Shown here piece by piece: positions 1 to 9,262 of a stretch of DNA of 45,610 nucleotides (positions are counted from its first letter, which is position 1; the number at the start of each line of letters is the position of its first letter). The stretch comes from Bacteroidia bacterium (GTDB lineage Bacteria > Bacteroidota > Bacteroidia > Bacteroidales > Marinilabiliaceae), in assembly GCA_030526155.1 (NCBI GenBank), contig JAUNDI010000019.1, forward strand, positions 1-45,610, written 5' to 3'. The notes beneath the pieces are model-generated. The model worked only from the letters and a program-made list of their open reading frames with translations, was not told the origin of the DNA and did not search any database. The position numbers were made by a program, and so were the translations under genes.

Positions 1-31
1 TTGCAAAAAGCGATATCTACCATTATATTTG
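1..31 (+). promoter_or_regulatory. Bacteroidota-type promoter of the 39-aa small ORF
   Basis: A perfect -7 element TATATTTG lies at 24-31, with TTG at 1-3 giving a 20-base spacer. It ends 24 bases before the ATG at 56, the same spacing seen at the other promoters in this window. The window edge may cut the upstream part of the -33 box. Confidence 0.6.
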
Positions 32-55
32 CGTCAAACAACAACAGATAACAAC

Positions 56-175
56 ATGAATGATAAAAATTACACTCAAGAAGAGATTATGGCAATAGCT
101 ATGTTTCTCGGTGGTATTGGTTCAATAGTCATGACTCCACAAACTTCCACATCCACTGCTGTAAAGATAGGATAA
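56..175 (+). CDS. 39-aa small protein, unknown function
   Basis: This short frame (ATG 56, TAA 173-175) encodes 39 residues beginning MNDKNYTQEEIMAIAMFLGG and ending TAVKIG. The middle, about residues 11-26, is hydrophobic and glycine-containing, so it may associate with a membrane, but it is short for a transmembrane helix. The case for a real gene is positional: a consensus -7 element ends 24 bases before the ATG, matching the geometry at confirmed genes nearby. The next gene, the ClC channel, has its own promoter about 70 bases downstream, so this looks like a separate transcription unit. I do not recognise a family. It could also be the leader of a regulatory transcript. Confidence 0.45.
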   Translation: MNDKNYTQEEIMAIAMFLGGIGSIVMTPQTSTSTAVKIG

Positions 176-247
176 TAATAGAGACTTACAAGCCTTTAGT
201 TTAGCTTTTTTAACTATTTCCAATATGCCCTTTTTCGCGCTCTGACG

Positions 248-255
248 TATATTTG
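248..255 (+). promoter_or_regulatory. -7 promoter element of the ClC operon
   Basis: A perfect TATATTTG ends 23 bases before the ATG at 279. No clear TTTG -33 box is visible at the expected distance. A weak AAGC...GCTT hairpin followed by six Ts at about 199-213 may end the preceding small transcript. Confidence 0.55.
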
Positions 256-278
256 CGTATAGAAATAGGTAGCAAACG

Positions 279-2084
279 ATGAATCTAGTAGATAAACTTT
301 GTAAATTCTCACAGGACTCAGCAGAACGATTGACGGAGAGACAGATGACATGGCACGAAGGGCGATATTTCGTCATAGTGCTAAGTTTTTTCGTAGGACT
401 ATGTAGCGGTCTCGCCGCAGTAGTGCTTAAATATGCTATCAGCGTTGTAAAAGAGTTCGTAGTAGATAATTTTGCCTCACAAGATTACAATATTCTACTC
501 CTCATATCGCCAGCTATTGGTATCCTTATCTCGCTACTTTTAGTCAAATATGTAATAAAGGACAATCTTGGTCATGGTATAACCAAAATACTCCATGCAA
601 TATCTCAAAACGGTAGTTCTCTCAAGAAGCATCATAGCTATGCTAGTATCATTACTAGTTCGTTTACTATCGGATTCGGTGGTTCAGTAGGAGCAGAGGC
701 GCCTATCGCTCTCACAGGTGCTTGCTTGGGTTCTAACATTGGTAAATTCTTCCGCCTCGACTATAAGACCATTACCCTACTTATGGCATGTGGTGCTGCT
801 GGCGGTATCGCCGGTGTTTTCAAAGCGCCAATAGCTGGTATGATATTTACTCTTGAGATTCTAATGCTTAATATTACCTTAGCAAGCATTATACCTCTTC
901 TCGTGTCAGCTATTACCGCTACTAGCGTGACATTCTTTTTCCATGGTAAGAATGTAGAATTCTCATCAGAGTTGGCTACCTCCTTTACACTCCACGATAT
1001 ACCTTTCTATATACTATTTGGTATATTCACAGGTATCGTAGCTCTCACTTTCACTCGCTCTCTATGGTCGTTTGAAAAGAGGGTTGCCCTTGTAAAGAAC
1101 CCCTACCTTAAGTGGTTTGTAGGCTCCTTATTCCTAGGTTTACTCATATTTATATTCCCTCCTCTCTATGGTGAGGGATATGGCACAATAGAGAATCTTC
1201 TCTCGGGCGAGGTATGGAAAATCATTGAGGGCTCTCCTCTAGCTATGCTTGGCGATGGTAACGAACTATTACTCCTTACCCTATTCGCATTGGGTATCAT
1301 AATATGCAAGCCTTTCGCAACAGCTACAACTACTGGCTCAGGTGGTGTAGGCGGCACCTTCGCCCCTTCCCTATTCCTTGGTGGTGTATGCGGATTTTTC
1401 TTCGTATCTATTCTCCACTATATGGGAGCTGATAATCTCTCAATACCATGTTTTACTCTAGTGGGCATGGCAGGCGTAATGAGTGGCGTGATGCACGCTC
1501 CTCTTACATCAATATTCCTTATCGCCGAAATTACTAATGGGTACGAGCTCCTAGTGCCTTTGATGATAGTAGCTACCGTGTCTCACGTTACAATGTGCTA
1601 CTTCGAACCTAATAGCATATACACTAAGCCTTTGGCCGAAAAGGGCGAATTACTTACCCACGAGAGAGATAAGGCAGTACTCACATTGATGCATCTCGAC
1701 CGCGTAATAGAGACCGAATTTACTATAGTGCGCTCCGACCAAACTCTTGGTCAACTCGTAGCCGCTATATCTAAATCGTCTCGTAACCTGTTCCCTGTAG
1801 TCTCTCAAAAGGGCGAACTTATTGGCGTGGTTACTCTAAATGATATACGTAGCATAATGTTTAATCACGAAATGTATGATACAACATATGTAAGAGATAT
1901 CATGACTATCCCACCTGCGCTAATCCGCTCCGAGGAGACTATGGAAAGCGTAATGGATAAATTTGAGTCCACTGGAGCATGGAATCTACCAGTAGTTCAA
2001 GGTCATAAATATGTAGGCTTCGTCTCTAAGAGTAAGATATTCTCAGTATACAGACGAGTCCTATCCCACGTAAGTTATGAGTAG
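279..2084 (+). CDS. ClC family chloride channel or Cl-/H+ antiporter with CBS domains
   Basis: This is a polytopic inner-membrane protein of 601 residues. The ClC selectivity-filter motifs are visible: GSVGAEAP around residues 136-142, with E140 where the gating glutamate of the GxEGP motif sits, and GVGGTFAPSLFLGG around 355-368. Hydrophobic segments fill residues 30-450. The cytoplasmic C-terminus, about 465-597, carries a pair of CBS domains (FPVVSQKGELIGVVTLNDI and NLPVVQGHKYVGFVSKSK), which in this family bind adenine nucleotides and modulate transport. Family knowledge supports anion movement; channel versus antiporter cannot be decided here. It opens a plus-strand run and its last 8 bases overlap the next gene, so the two are likely coupled. 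Confidence 0.93.
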   Translation: MNLVDKLCKFSQDSAERLTERQMTWHEGRYFVIVLSFFVGLCSGLAAVVLKYAISVVKEFVVDNFASQDYNILLLISPAIGILISLLLVKYVIKDNLGHGITKILHAISQNGSSLKKHHSYASIITSSFTIGFGGSVGAEAPIALTGACLGSNIGKFFRLDYKTITLLMACGAAGGIAGVFKAPIAGMIFTLEILMLNITLASIIPLLVSAITATSVTFFFHGKNVEFSSELATSFTLHDIPFYILFGIFTGIVALTFTRSLWSFEKRVALVKNPYLKWFVGSLFLGLLIFIFPPLYGEGYGTIENLLSGEVWKIIEGSPLAMLGDGNELLLLTLFALGIIICKPFATATTTGSGGVGGTFAPSLFLGGVCGFFFVSILHYMGADNLSIPCFTLVGMAGVMSGVMHAPLTSIFLIAEITNGYELLVPLMIVATVSHVTMCYFEPNSIYTKPLAEKGELLTHERDKAVLTLMHLDRVIETEFTIVRSDQTLGQLVAAISKSSRNLFPVVSQKGELIGVVTLNDIRSIMFNHEMYDTTYVRDIMTIPPALIRSEETMESVMDKFESTGAWNLPVVQGHKYVGFVSKSKIFSVYRRVLSHVSYE

Positions 2085-3459
2085 AAATACACTATACAAA
2101 TACATATATCTTATACTCTCTCTTCTATACTTCGGCACGCTTCATTCTTTCGCCCAAGTGTGGAGGAGTTCGCTCTATACTCCAGAGGTAGAAACTGTAG
2201 TATATACCGACACTGCTCTTGTTTTCATGACCGACCTATCTCTCGATAGCGTATATCATAATACTATTACCCTTCAGGAGGAGTTCCGTAGAGCTTCTTC
2301 AGGCAACTATAATGTAGTGGCTATGGAACTTATGGTTGTTCCTCAACCGCTATCAATATCATACACCCCTACCAAGCCCTTAGAGGTTGAGGTAGACCAA
2401 CTACAACACTCTTTCTCCTCTCTAGAGGCTGGCGATTCTATCCGTAATTGGATAAATAACAATGCTCGTTCTTTGGCTTCTATCAGAGAAAAAACGGCGG
2501 CTAAGCGTGCCGATTTGGTCAAAATCAATTGGAGCGAAGTGCCAGAGCCTTGGAAGGATGTCCGCGAGGGCAAACGAATAGCAACAACAGATAACGACAA
2601 TAAATCGTTAGCTCAGATATTCAAAGAGGAGTTCCACCAAAGTGCCGATATGCGTTCCCTCCCTAAAGAAGAAAAGGGCCCATGGGTAATATCTGGCGAG
2701 GAGAATCTACAGATGTCTCAGTTCGCTCAAAAGAATTGGGCCAAGGGTGGCGATAATAGCTTCTCCCTCTCTAGCGATATGAGAGCTAAAGCTATCCTCA
2801 CAAAGGATAGACACTCTTTTGAAAACAATGGAGTCCATAAGGTAGGTATGACATATACCGACGATTTGGGTATCAGAGTATCTAATGACGCTCTTGAATT
2901 ATCTTCTAAGTATGGTTTCAAGGCAGTCAATAAATGGTACTACTCTTTCCAAACTACCCTAAAGACTCAGATGTTTCGTAACTACGCAAATAATGACAAG
3001 AATAAGGAGAACCTTAAGTCTACCCTATTCTCTCCAGCTTATATCCAACTGATTTTCGGTATGGATTATAAGGTTACTAACCTCAGTGTGCTCTTATCTC
3101 CATATACAGCGTCTATTACCATAGTCGCCGATACAGCACACATAAATCAGGAGAACTATGGTATCGCAAAGGATAAGCGTAGCTCATGGGTAAATGGTTT
3201 CTCTATCAATACCACATGGAAAAAGACTATTACATACGGCGTTACTTACTCCACAAAAATGGAGCTATTCTATGAATACTTCCGTAAAGATGGTCAAAAA
3301 AGATTCAACTGGGAGAATATCATAGATATGCAGATAAATAGATTCCTTACTACTCGCCTGCTTACTACTATGCGTTTCTTCGATAACGAGAAAATTAATG
3401 GCAAGGCAAAATTCCAGTTCAAAGAGAATTTTACCATCGCCTTCAAATATACTTTCTAA
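2077..3459 (+). CDS. DUF3078 outer-membrane-associated protein
   Basis: The 460-residue product starts with a signal peptide (hydrophobic YIYLILSLLYFGTLHSF, likely cut near FAQ). The C-terminal half has the DUF3078 pattern: AQKNWAKGGDNSFS around residue 212, followed by alternating amphipathic strands and a final aromatic-rich strand ending FAFKYTF-like (FTIAFKYTF). This suggests an outer-membrane beta-barrel or periplasmic beta protein. DUF3078 proteins are widespread in Bacteroidota and have no established function that I know of. The start overlaps the ClC stop by 8 bases (ATGAGTAG), which supports translational coupling and fixes the start. The next gene begins 12 bases after the stop. 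Confidence 0.85.
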   Translation: MSRNTLYKYIYLILSLLYFGTLHSFAQVWRSSLYTPEVETVVYTDTALVFMTDLSLDSVYHNTITLQEEFRRASSGNYNVVAMELMVVPQPLSISYTPTKPLEVEVDQLQHSFSSLEAGDSIRNWINNNARSLASIREKTAAKRADLVKINWSEVPEPWKDVREGKRIATTDNDNKSLAQIFKEEFHQSADMRSLPKEEKGPWVISGEENLQMSQFAQKNWAKGGDNSFSLSSDMRAKAILTKDRHSFENNGVHKVGMTYTDDLGIRVSNDALELSSKYGFKAVNKWYYSFQTTLKTQMFRNYANNDKNKENLKSTLFSPAYIQLIFGMDYKVTNLSVLLSPYTASITIVADTAHINQENYGIAKDKRSSWVNGFSINTTWKKTITYGVTYSTKMELFYEYFRKDGQKRFNWENIIDMQINRFLTTRLLTTMRFFDNEKINGKAKFQFKENFTIAFKYTF

Positions 3460-3471
3460 GATAATATTACC

Positions 3472-3993
3472 ATGAATATCGAATTCCTCACCGTAGCTCG
3501 TGAGTATTGCCTACTCGTCGAGAATTGCCCAAAATATACGCCAGCAGATTTCAAAAAGGTAGCGGCTCGTATGCTTGCTTATCTATATGTTCGCGCATCA
3601 GTACTCCCTGAAAATGGCGAAGAGCTTCTCGATGGCGACCTCATGGAGTCTGTCGACGAATTTGAATACCAATCTGTATGGTCTCAGATTTCTGAAAAGA
3701 TGGGCGACGATGATTCTTATATCAAGGTAGTAGACATACGCCGCGACGAGGAGGTAGCTCAAGGTTCTATTTCCGAAGATATGGCTGATATCTACCAAAG
3801 CCTCAAAAACTTCGTGGCTCGCTGCCAAATGAATATCGACGATATCACAAATGATGCACAGGTAGTAGTACAACGTGAGTTCGCCGACTATTGGGGCGCT
3901 TCACTTACTAACGCATTAATGGCTCTTCACGTAGCTAATACTCAACCATCTTCTGATTCTGAGGAGGATGATGTAGACCCTCAATTCAATTAA
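3472..3993 (+). CDS. DUF5063 domain protein
   Basis: The product is a 173-residue, soluble, acidic protein with no signal peptide or membrane segment. The helical pattern and the C-terminal block REFADYWGASLTNALMALH (about residues 137-155) match the DUF5063 family of Bacteroidota as I recall it. The tail is very acidic (SDSEEDDVDPQFN). It sits 12 bases after the DUF3078 gene and 7 bases before the UvrD-like helicase gene, so it is almost certainly in the same transcript. Function is unknown. Confidence 0.75.
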   Translation: MNIEFLTVAREYCLLVENCPKYTPADFKKVAARMLAYLYVRASVLPENGEELLDGDLMESVDEFEYQSVWSQISEKMGDDDSYIKVVDIRRDEEVAQGSISEDMADIYQSLKNFVARCQMNIDDITNDAQVVVQREFADYWGASLTNALMALHVANTQPSSDSEEDDVDPQFN

Positions 3994-4000
3994 TATCAGT

Positions 4001-6307
4001 ATGCCAGAATACTTAAATGGCCTAAATGAGGCTCAAAGAAATGCCGTACTGGCTACAGAGGGTCCTGTACAGGTAATCGCTGGCGCTGGTTCAGGTAAGA
4101 CTCGTGTGCTTACTATGCGAATAGCGCACCTACTTCAACAAGGCGTTAAGCCTTGGAATATCCTAGCTCTGACTTTTACTAATAAGGCTGCTCGCGAAAT
4201 GAAGGAGCGTATCGCTTCCATAGTAGGCCCAAACCTCGCTCAGCAGCTTTGGATGGGTACATTCCACTCTGTATTCGCTAAAATACTCCGTATGGAGGCT
4301 CAGCATATCGGCTTCAATTCGGATTTTACTATATATGATACCCCCGACACTAAGCAGACTCTCCACAAAATCATCAAGGAGCTTAACCTAGATAGCTCTG
4401 ATTATAAGGATTCTGCCGTGCTCAATGCAATATCAACAGCTAAAAACGATCTCGTATTCCCTAATCAGTATAGCTCTGTTGAGTCATACATCGCAAGGGA
4501 TAAAAATGGAGGTCGCGCTAAAATGGCCGAAGTATACTCTATGTACATGAATATGTGCCGACAATCTAATGCTATGGATTTCGACGACCTCCTCATGTAC
4601 ACTAATGTCCTCTTCAAAGAGCACCCCGAAATACTCGCTAAGTATCAAGATAAGTTCATATACACTCTAGTAGATGAGTATCAGGATACTAACCACGCGC
4701 AGTATAACATCGTTCGTCGCCTAGTAGAGAAATATAAGAATATATGCGTCGTGGGCGACGATGCCCAAAGTATCTATAGCTTCCGCGGTGCCCGAATAGA
4801 AAATATCCTCCGCTTCCGTAACGATTATCCTAATCATCAGATATTTAAACTTGAGCAGAATTATCGCTCTACTCAGATGATCGTCAACGCGGCCAACTCT
4901 CTCATTACCCATAATGTCTCACAAATCCCTAAGACTATCTTCTCTGAGGGTGATGAGGGCGAAAAACTTCGTATACATGCCTCGGATTCTGATAAGGAGC
5001 AGGCTGTCTCTATCGTCTCTAATATCATAGGTGGCATAAGACATGGTAATAATCGTCCGGCCGACTTCGCTATCCTTTACCGTAATCATGCCCAAACGCG
5101 CGAACTGGAGGAGTCGCTCCGTAAGGCAGGAATAGCTTATAAGATATTCGGTGGCATATCGTTCTACCAACGTGAGGAGATAAAGGATCTCTTGGCATAC
5201 TGCCGCCTTGCGGTTAACCCTCGCGACCACGCTGCTCTTCGCCGCGTATTCAATAAGCCTAAACGTGGCATAGGTGATACTACTCAGGATAAAATAGAGT
5301 CGTATGCTATGCGCTCTGGTATGCCTATGTGGGATGTGATATGTAGTACTCCTAATATGGACGTATGTGGCATATCTGGTCCTACCCAAAAGAAAATACA
5401 GGCGTTCGCAGCTATGATATGGAATGGCTACGAATTGTCTCGTAAAACAGATGCGCATACATTAATGCGTGCCTTGGCTGAAAAGAGTGGTATCCTCCAA
5501 GAGTTTATGTCTCACAAGGATGACCCAGATGTCAAGGATAAGCTAAATAACATATTCGAACTCCTAGATGGCGTTAGTCAGTTCGTATCTCAACAAAATG
5601 AGTCTAACGAATCTAATACCATGGATACTTACCTCCAGGAAATATCTCTCATGACTAGCGAGGATAAGGCTGATATGGATAAGAGCATAACGGATTTCGT
5701 ATCACTCATGACTATCCACGCTTCTAAAGGACTAGAGTTTAATAATGTCATAATATCTGGTATGGAGGACGAGAAGTTCCCGGGTCTCCAATCTACCATG
5801 AATGCTTCCGAACTCGAGGAGGAACGCCGTCTGTTCTACGTGGCTATTACTCGCGCTCGTAAGGAGGTGGATATATACTTCTCTCGCCGAATAGTGGTCT
5901 TTGGTCAGTTCAAGGATGGACACCCTAGCCGTTTCCTTAAGGATATAGATAGCGATTTCATTGATGACGCAGCCCTACACTCGCGTAGCCATATGGTGCC
6001 TTCGGGTTTTAGACGTCCTGAACCGCCTCGCCCTTCTCAGTCGGCTTTCCAATTTCCCAAGGCTACCCCAAGACCTGCCGCCTCTTCTGCTCCATCATTC
6101 CGTCCTGCCCCTAAGCCTTCTGCATCGGCATCGGCTGTCGCTACAACAATATATCACGTGGGCGAGCGTATAGTGCATGATACTTTCGGCCGCGGCGAGG
6201 TTATAGCTACTGAAGGACGCGGTCTCGATACTAAGCTTACCATCAAGTTCGACAATGGTGCCACTAAGCATCTTCTTCTTAAATTCGCTCGTATCCGTAA
6301 AATATAA
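4001..6307 (+). CDS. UvrD/PcrA-type ATP-dependent 3'-5' DNA helicase
   Basis: This 768-residue superfamily 1A helicase unwinds DNA during repair and at stalled replication forks. All core motifs are visible: Walker A GAGSGKT (28-34), motif II DEYQDT (225-230), motif III VVGDDAQSIYSFRGA, motif IV EQNYRST, motif V LMTIHASKGLEF and motif VI RRLFYVAITRAR. A low-complexity Pro/Ala/Ser linker (about 670-710) leads to a C-terminal Tudor-like domain (GERIVHDTFGRGEVIATEGR...), as in PcrA, where this domain contacts RNA polymerase. The stop codon shares one base with the next ATG (TAATG). Whether it should be named uvrD or pcrA cannot be decided from sequence alone. Confidence 0.95.
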   Translation: MPEYLNGLNEAQRNAVLATEGPVQVIAGAGSGKTRVLTMRIAHLLQQGVKPWNILALTFTNKAAREMKERIASIVGPNLAQQLWMGTFHSVFAKILRMEAQHIGFNSDFTIYDTPDTKQTLHKIIKELNLDSSDYKDSAVLNAISTAKNDLVFPNQYSSVESYIARDKNGGRAKMAEVYSMYMNMCRQSNAMDFDDLLMYTNVLFKEHPEILAKYQDKFIYTLVDEYQDTNHAQYNIVRRLVEKYKNICVVGDDAQSIYSFRGARIENILRFRNDYPNHQIFKLEQNYRSTQMIVNAANSLITHNVSQIPKTIFSEGDEGEKLRIHASDSDKEQAVSIVSNIIGGIRHGNNRPADFAILYRNHAQTRELEESLRKAGIAYKIFGGISFYQREEIKDLLAYCRLAVNPRDHAALRRVFNKPKRGIGDTTQDKIESYAMRSGMPMWDVICSTPNMDVCGISGPTQKKIQAFAAMIWNGYELSRKTDAHTLMRALAEKSGILQEFMSHKDDPDVKDKLNNIFELLDGVSQFVSQQNESNESNTMDTYLQEISLMTSEDKADMDKSITDFVSLMTIHASKGLEFNNVIISGMEDEKFPGLQSTMNASELEEERRLFYVAITRARKEVDIYFSRRIVVFGQFKDGHPSRFLKDIDSDFIDDAALHSRSHMVPSGFRRPEPPRPSQSAFQFPKATPRPAASSAPSFRPAPKPSASASAVATTIYHVGERIVHDTFGRGEVIATEGRGLDTKLTIKFDNGATKHLLLKFARIRKI

Positions 6308-6984
6308 TGGAGATATCACCTATAGCGTTTCTATCTTCTCCGCTGACTTCCAAATTCGGCGTCCCTAAGCAGAGCGGATTGGTATCTAGACTCATCTGTA
6401 AAATAGTCTTTGAGCCTTGCTATCGTAATGCCGATTACCTGCGTGGCATGGAGGGGTACGACTTCCTATGGCTCATATGGGGGTTCTCCGCTAATAAACA
6501 TAAGGCTAATAGCCCAGTAGTACGCCCCCCTGTCCTTGGTGGTAACGAGAAAATGGGGGTCTTTGCTACTCGTTCGCCTTTCCGACCTAATCCGTTAGCT
6601 CTCTCTTCCGTAAAAATCGAACATATCGACTACCAAGAGCCTGCTATATTCGTATCCGGGGCCGACCTTATGGATGGTACCCCAATATACGATATCAAGC
6701 CTTATCTGCCATTCACTGATGCTCACCCAGAGGCTCGTGGCGGTTTTAGCGCCGAAAGGGGTATAAAACGTCTAGAAGTATGCTTCGATTGCAACTGCCC
6801 TCCATCATTCTCTCCTGAAGAAATAGCTGTAATTAGTGATATCTTGTCGCACGACCCTCGCCCTCAATATATATCAGATTCCGCCGATAGAGTCTATGGT
6901 ATGCCATATAATAACTACGACATCCGTTTCTCTGTGTCTGAAAACACAATACATGTCGTGGAAATAGCTACCCTTAAGCACTAA
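6307..6984 (+). CDS. trmO: tRNA (N6-threonylcarbamoyladenosine37-N6)-methyltransferase TrmO
   Basis: The 225-residue protein is close to the usual length of TrmO (YaeB/TsaA). This is a beta-barrel SAM enzyme that methylates N6-threonylcarbamoyladenosine at position 37 of tRNA(Thr). Diagnostic blocks are the N-terminal SPLTSKFGVPKQSGL, EGYDFLWLIWGFS, the highly conserved GVFATRSPFRPNPLALSSV, and GADLMDGTPIYDIKPYLPF. The start overlaps the helicase stop by one base, so the genes are co-translated. About 195 bases of convergent intergenic DNA follow. Confidence 0.93.
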   Translation: MEISPIAFLSSPLTSKFGVPKQSGLVSRLICKIVFEPCYRNADYLRGMEGYDFLWLIWGFSANKHKANSPVVRPPVLGGNEKMGVFATRSPFRPNPLALSSVKIEHIDYQEPAIFVSGADLMDGTPIYDIKPYLPFTDAHPEARGGFSAERGIKRLEVCFDCNCPPSFSPEEIAVISDILSHDPRPQYISDSADRVYGMPYNNYDIRFSVSENTIHVVEIATLKH

Positions 6985-7116
6985 CTTTCTTTATCATTCG
7001 CTCCCTATAACCTCCCGCTCACCTCCCGCTAACCTCGCTATAACCAGGCTCAACAAATCGCAACTACAAAATCATTATCAATATCTAATCCTTTACTCTA
7101 AAACGTCTCCCCAACA
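6985..7116. other. convergent intergenic region with short direct repeats
   Basis: This is non-coding sequence between two convergent operons. Around 7011-7043 the motif ACCTCCCGCT recurs with small changes (CTCCCGCTCACCTCCCGCTA, then ACCTCGCT). No plus-strand terminator for the trmO transcript is evident before the hairpin at 7119-7150. Confidence 0.4.
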
Positions 7117-7118
7117 AA

Positions 7119-7150
7119 AATCCCCTAGCAATCTATATTGCTAAGGGATT
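7119..7150 (-). terminator. terminator of the acyl-CoA carboxylase operon
   Basis: The stem AATCCCCTAGCAAT / ATTGCTAAGGGATT has 14 positions with one mismatch and a 4-base loop. On the minus strand it is followed by a run of Ts (GGGATTTTTG). It lies 30 bases beyond the stop of the biotin carrier gene and could also stop the convergent trmO transcript. Confidence 0.8.
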
Positions 7151-7179
7151 ATATTACTCAACTGAATAGTATTACTATC

Positions 7180-7707
7180 CTACTGTCGCTTAATCTCAAC
7201 AAGAAGCTCGTCCTTACCTACGTTTGTAGCTTCTCTAGCCTTGACTACTGTCACAACACCGTTAATAGGCGCTGTAAGGGTATTCTGCATCTTCATAGCC
7301 TCTAATACCAAGATAGGGTCGCCTTGCTTAACCTCTTGACCTACCTTAACAGCTACCGATACTATCTTACCTGGCATTGGTGTTCTCACCTCTTCTGAGT
7401 CGCTTACTGGCTTGTTGGCTGCCAATATCTGACGACGCTTGAGCGAGAATGGTGTCTCAATAGTAAAGTTATATGATACACCATTTACCATCACCTCATA
7501 ATTATTCTGCTTCACAGAGACTATCTCTACTGGATATCTTACACCCTCACACGAGAAGAGTAATATACCATCAGCCTCTTCTATCATCTCTACCTTGAGT
7601 TTCTGACCCTTGGTGCTGAACTGATATTTATTGTCTACCTGAAACTCGTATGTCTCCTCATTAGGACCTACAGCTATCAGTGTTCTATTCTGTATATTGC
7701 TATTCAT
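7180..7707 (-). CDS. biotin carboxyl carrier protein of acyl-CoA carboxylase
   Basis: This 175-residue protein carries biotin between the carboxylase and carboxyltransferase active sites. The C-terminal biotinyl/lipoyl domain (about 105-175) contains the biotinylation motif EAMKMQ with the acceptor at K139, preceded by RTPMPGKIVSVAVKVGQEV. The N-terminal 100 residues are a less conserved beta-rich part that may dock to the complex. It starts 13 bases after the biotin carboxylase stop, as the last gene of the operon, and ends at the hairpin at 7119-7150. Confidence 0.92.
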   Translation of the reverse strand: MNSNIQNRTLIAVGPNEETYEFQVDNKYQFSTKGQKLKVEMIEEADGILLFSCEGVRYPVEIVSVKQNNYEVMVNGVSYNFTIETPFSLKRRQILAANKPVSDSEEVRTPMPGKIVSVAVKVGQEVKQGDPILVLEAMKMQNTLTAPINGVVTVVKAREATNVGKDELLVEIKRQ

Positions 7708-7720
7708 AATTCATGCCTAA

Positions 7721-9220
7721 TTACAAGTGACGAATGCGCTTCTGAAGTACCCATGGGTCCATACCTGCCTCTGGTGTATCCTCACCATCACCAATAAAGT
7801 CATTATCGTGATTGTAGGTAGATACAGCCAACAACGCTGCTATGAGGTCCTCATGTGGCTCTTTGTATATCAAGTTATCACCAAGTACCTTGTCTATAAA
7901 CGAGGTATTGAAGTCGCCTTTGCGGAATATCTCATTATGTAGCACCTGCTTGCAGAATGGAATAGTAGTCTTCACACCCATTACAGAGAAGTGCTGCAAG
8001 CTACGCAATGACAAATCAATAGCATCGTTTCTATCCTTACCATGTACAATAAGCTTGGCAATCATAGAATCAAAGAATGGTGTAATCTCTGTTCCTACTC
8101 TTACACCCGAATCAATTCTAATATTATTGTCTGATGGTAAGCGCAAATTTCTAATCAAACCAATAGATGGTGTAAAGCCACCTTGTACATCCTCTGCATT
8201 GATACGGCACTCAATTGCCCAACCGTTTAACTTGATGTCTTTCTGCTCTACTGGCAACTTCTCACCAGATGCTATCAAAAGCTGAAGCTCTACAAGGTTA
8301 AGACCGGTAATCATCTCCGTTACAGGATGCTCTACCTGAATACGGGTATTCATCTCCATAAAGTAGAAGTTACCTTGTGCGTCAAGAAGGAACTCTACAG
8401 TACCAAGGCTCTCATAACCCGCCTCTTTTGCAAGGTTAACCGCCGCTGTAGCCATCTTCTCTCGCATCTCTTCTGTCAATGCTGGAGATGGAGCCTCCTC
8501 CATAAGTTTCTGATGCTTACGCTGAATAGAGCACTCACGCTCACCAAGATGAACTACATTGCCATACTTATCAGCTACTATCTGAAACTCTATATGCTTT
8601 GGATTCTGAAGATACTTCTCAATAAATACTGTAGGGTCGTTGAATGCTGTTGTAGCCTCATCTGTACATAGCTTCCAGTTTCTCGCTACCTCATCCTCTT
8701 TCCAGCAGATACGCATACCACGACCACCACCTCCTGATGCCGCCTTGATAATTACTGGATAACCCATAGAGTTGGCTTGCTCTATAGCTGCCTCTGCTGT
8801 AGCTACACCACCTTTTGTGCCGCCAAGCATAGGTACTCCTGCTCGCATAGCTATCTCTTTGGCAATGATCTTATCTCCCATATCACGGATAATCTTTGGT
8901 GATGGACCAACAAAAATTACTCCGTTATCCTGACATGCCTGCGCAAAATCAGCATTCTCCGAAAGATATCCATAGCCTGGATGCATGGAGTCAATATGAT
9001 TGTCAACAGCAAGTTTTACCAAGTTTGGTATATCCAAAAACTCTGCTACCTTGCCGTCTGTCTCTGGAAAGTCTACTACCTCGTCTACCTTCGAGAGGTA
9101 TACTGCGTTAGGCTCTTTCTTCGTACGTATACCGTATGTCTTAATACCCATACGCTTGGCTGTACGCGCAATACGAATGGCTATCTCACCACGGTTTGCT
9201 ATCAAAATGGACTTTATCAT
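7721..9220 (-). CDS. biotin carboxylase subunit of acyl-CoA carboxylase
   Basis: The ATP-grasp enzyme carboxylates biotin on the carrier protein using ATP and bicarbonate. The 499-residue product starts with MIKSILIANRGEIAIRIART, and has the glycine-rich ATP loop AASGGGGRGMRI (about 160-171) and the active-site block MEMNTRIQVEHPVTE (about 290-304). It is about 50 residues longer than E. coli AccC at the C-terminus. It lies between the carboxyltransferase and carrier genes. The set fits propionyl- or acetyl-CoA carboxylase; substrate cannot be fixed by eye. Confidence 0.94.
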   Translation of the reverse strand: MIKSILIANRGEIAIRIARTAKRMGIKTYGIRTKKEPNAVYLSKVDEVVDFPETDGKVAEFLDIPNLVKLAVDNHIDSMHPGYGYLSENADFAQACQDNGVIFVGPSPKIIRDMGDKIIAKEIAMRAGVPMLGGTKGGVATAEAAIEQANSMGYPVIIKAASGGGGRGMRICWKEDEVARNWKLCTDEATTAFNDPTVFIEKYLQNPKHIEFQIVADKYGNVVHLGERECSIQRKHQKLMEEAPSPALTEEMREKMATAAVNLAKEAGYESLGTVEFLLDAQGNFYFMEMNTRIQVEHPVTEMITGLNLVELQLLIASGEKLPVEQKDIKLNGWAIECRINAEDVQGGFTPSIGLIRNLRLPSDNNIRIDSGVRVGTEITPFFDSMIAKLIVHGKDRNDAIDLSLRSLQHFSVMGVKTTIPFCKQVLHNEIFRKGDFNTSFIDKVLGDNLIYKEPHEDLIAALLAVSTYNHDNDFIGDGEDTPEAGMDPWVLQKRIRHL

Positions 9221-9262
9221 CTATTCTGTATATTTTTAGAAAGCTCTAATTTCTATTTCTTA

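Noticed and set aside
4919-5458. 179-codon open frame antisense to the helicase gene
   Set aside because: Fully inside helicase motifs IV-V; reflects codon usage of the sense strand.
7011-7043. Short CTCCCGCT repeats as a possible CRISPR or regulatory array
   Set aside because: Only two or three imperfect 8-10-base copies with almost no spacer; too small to be an array.
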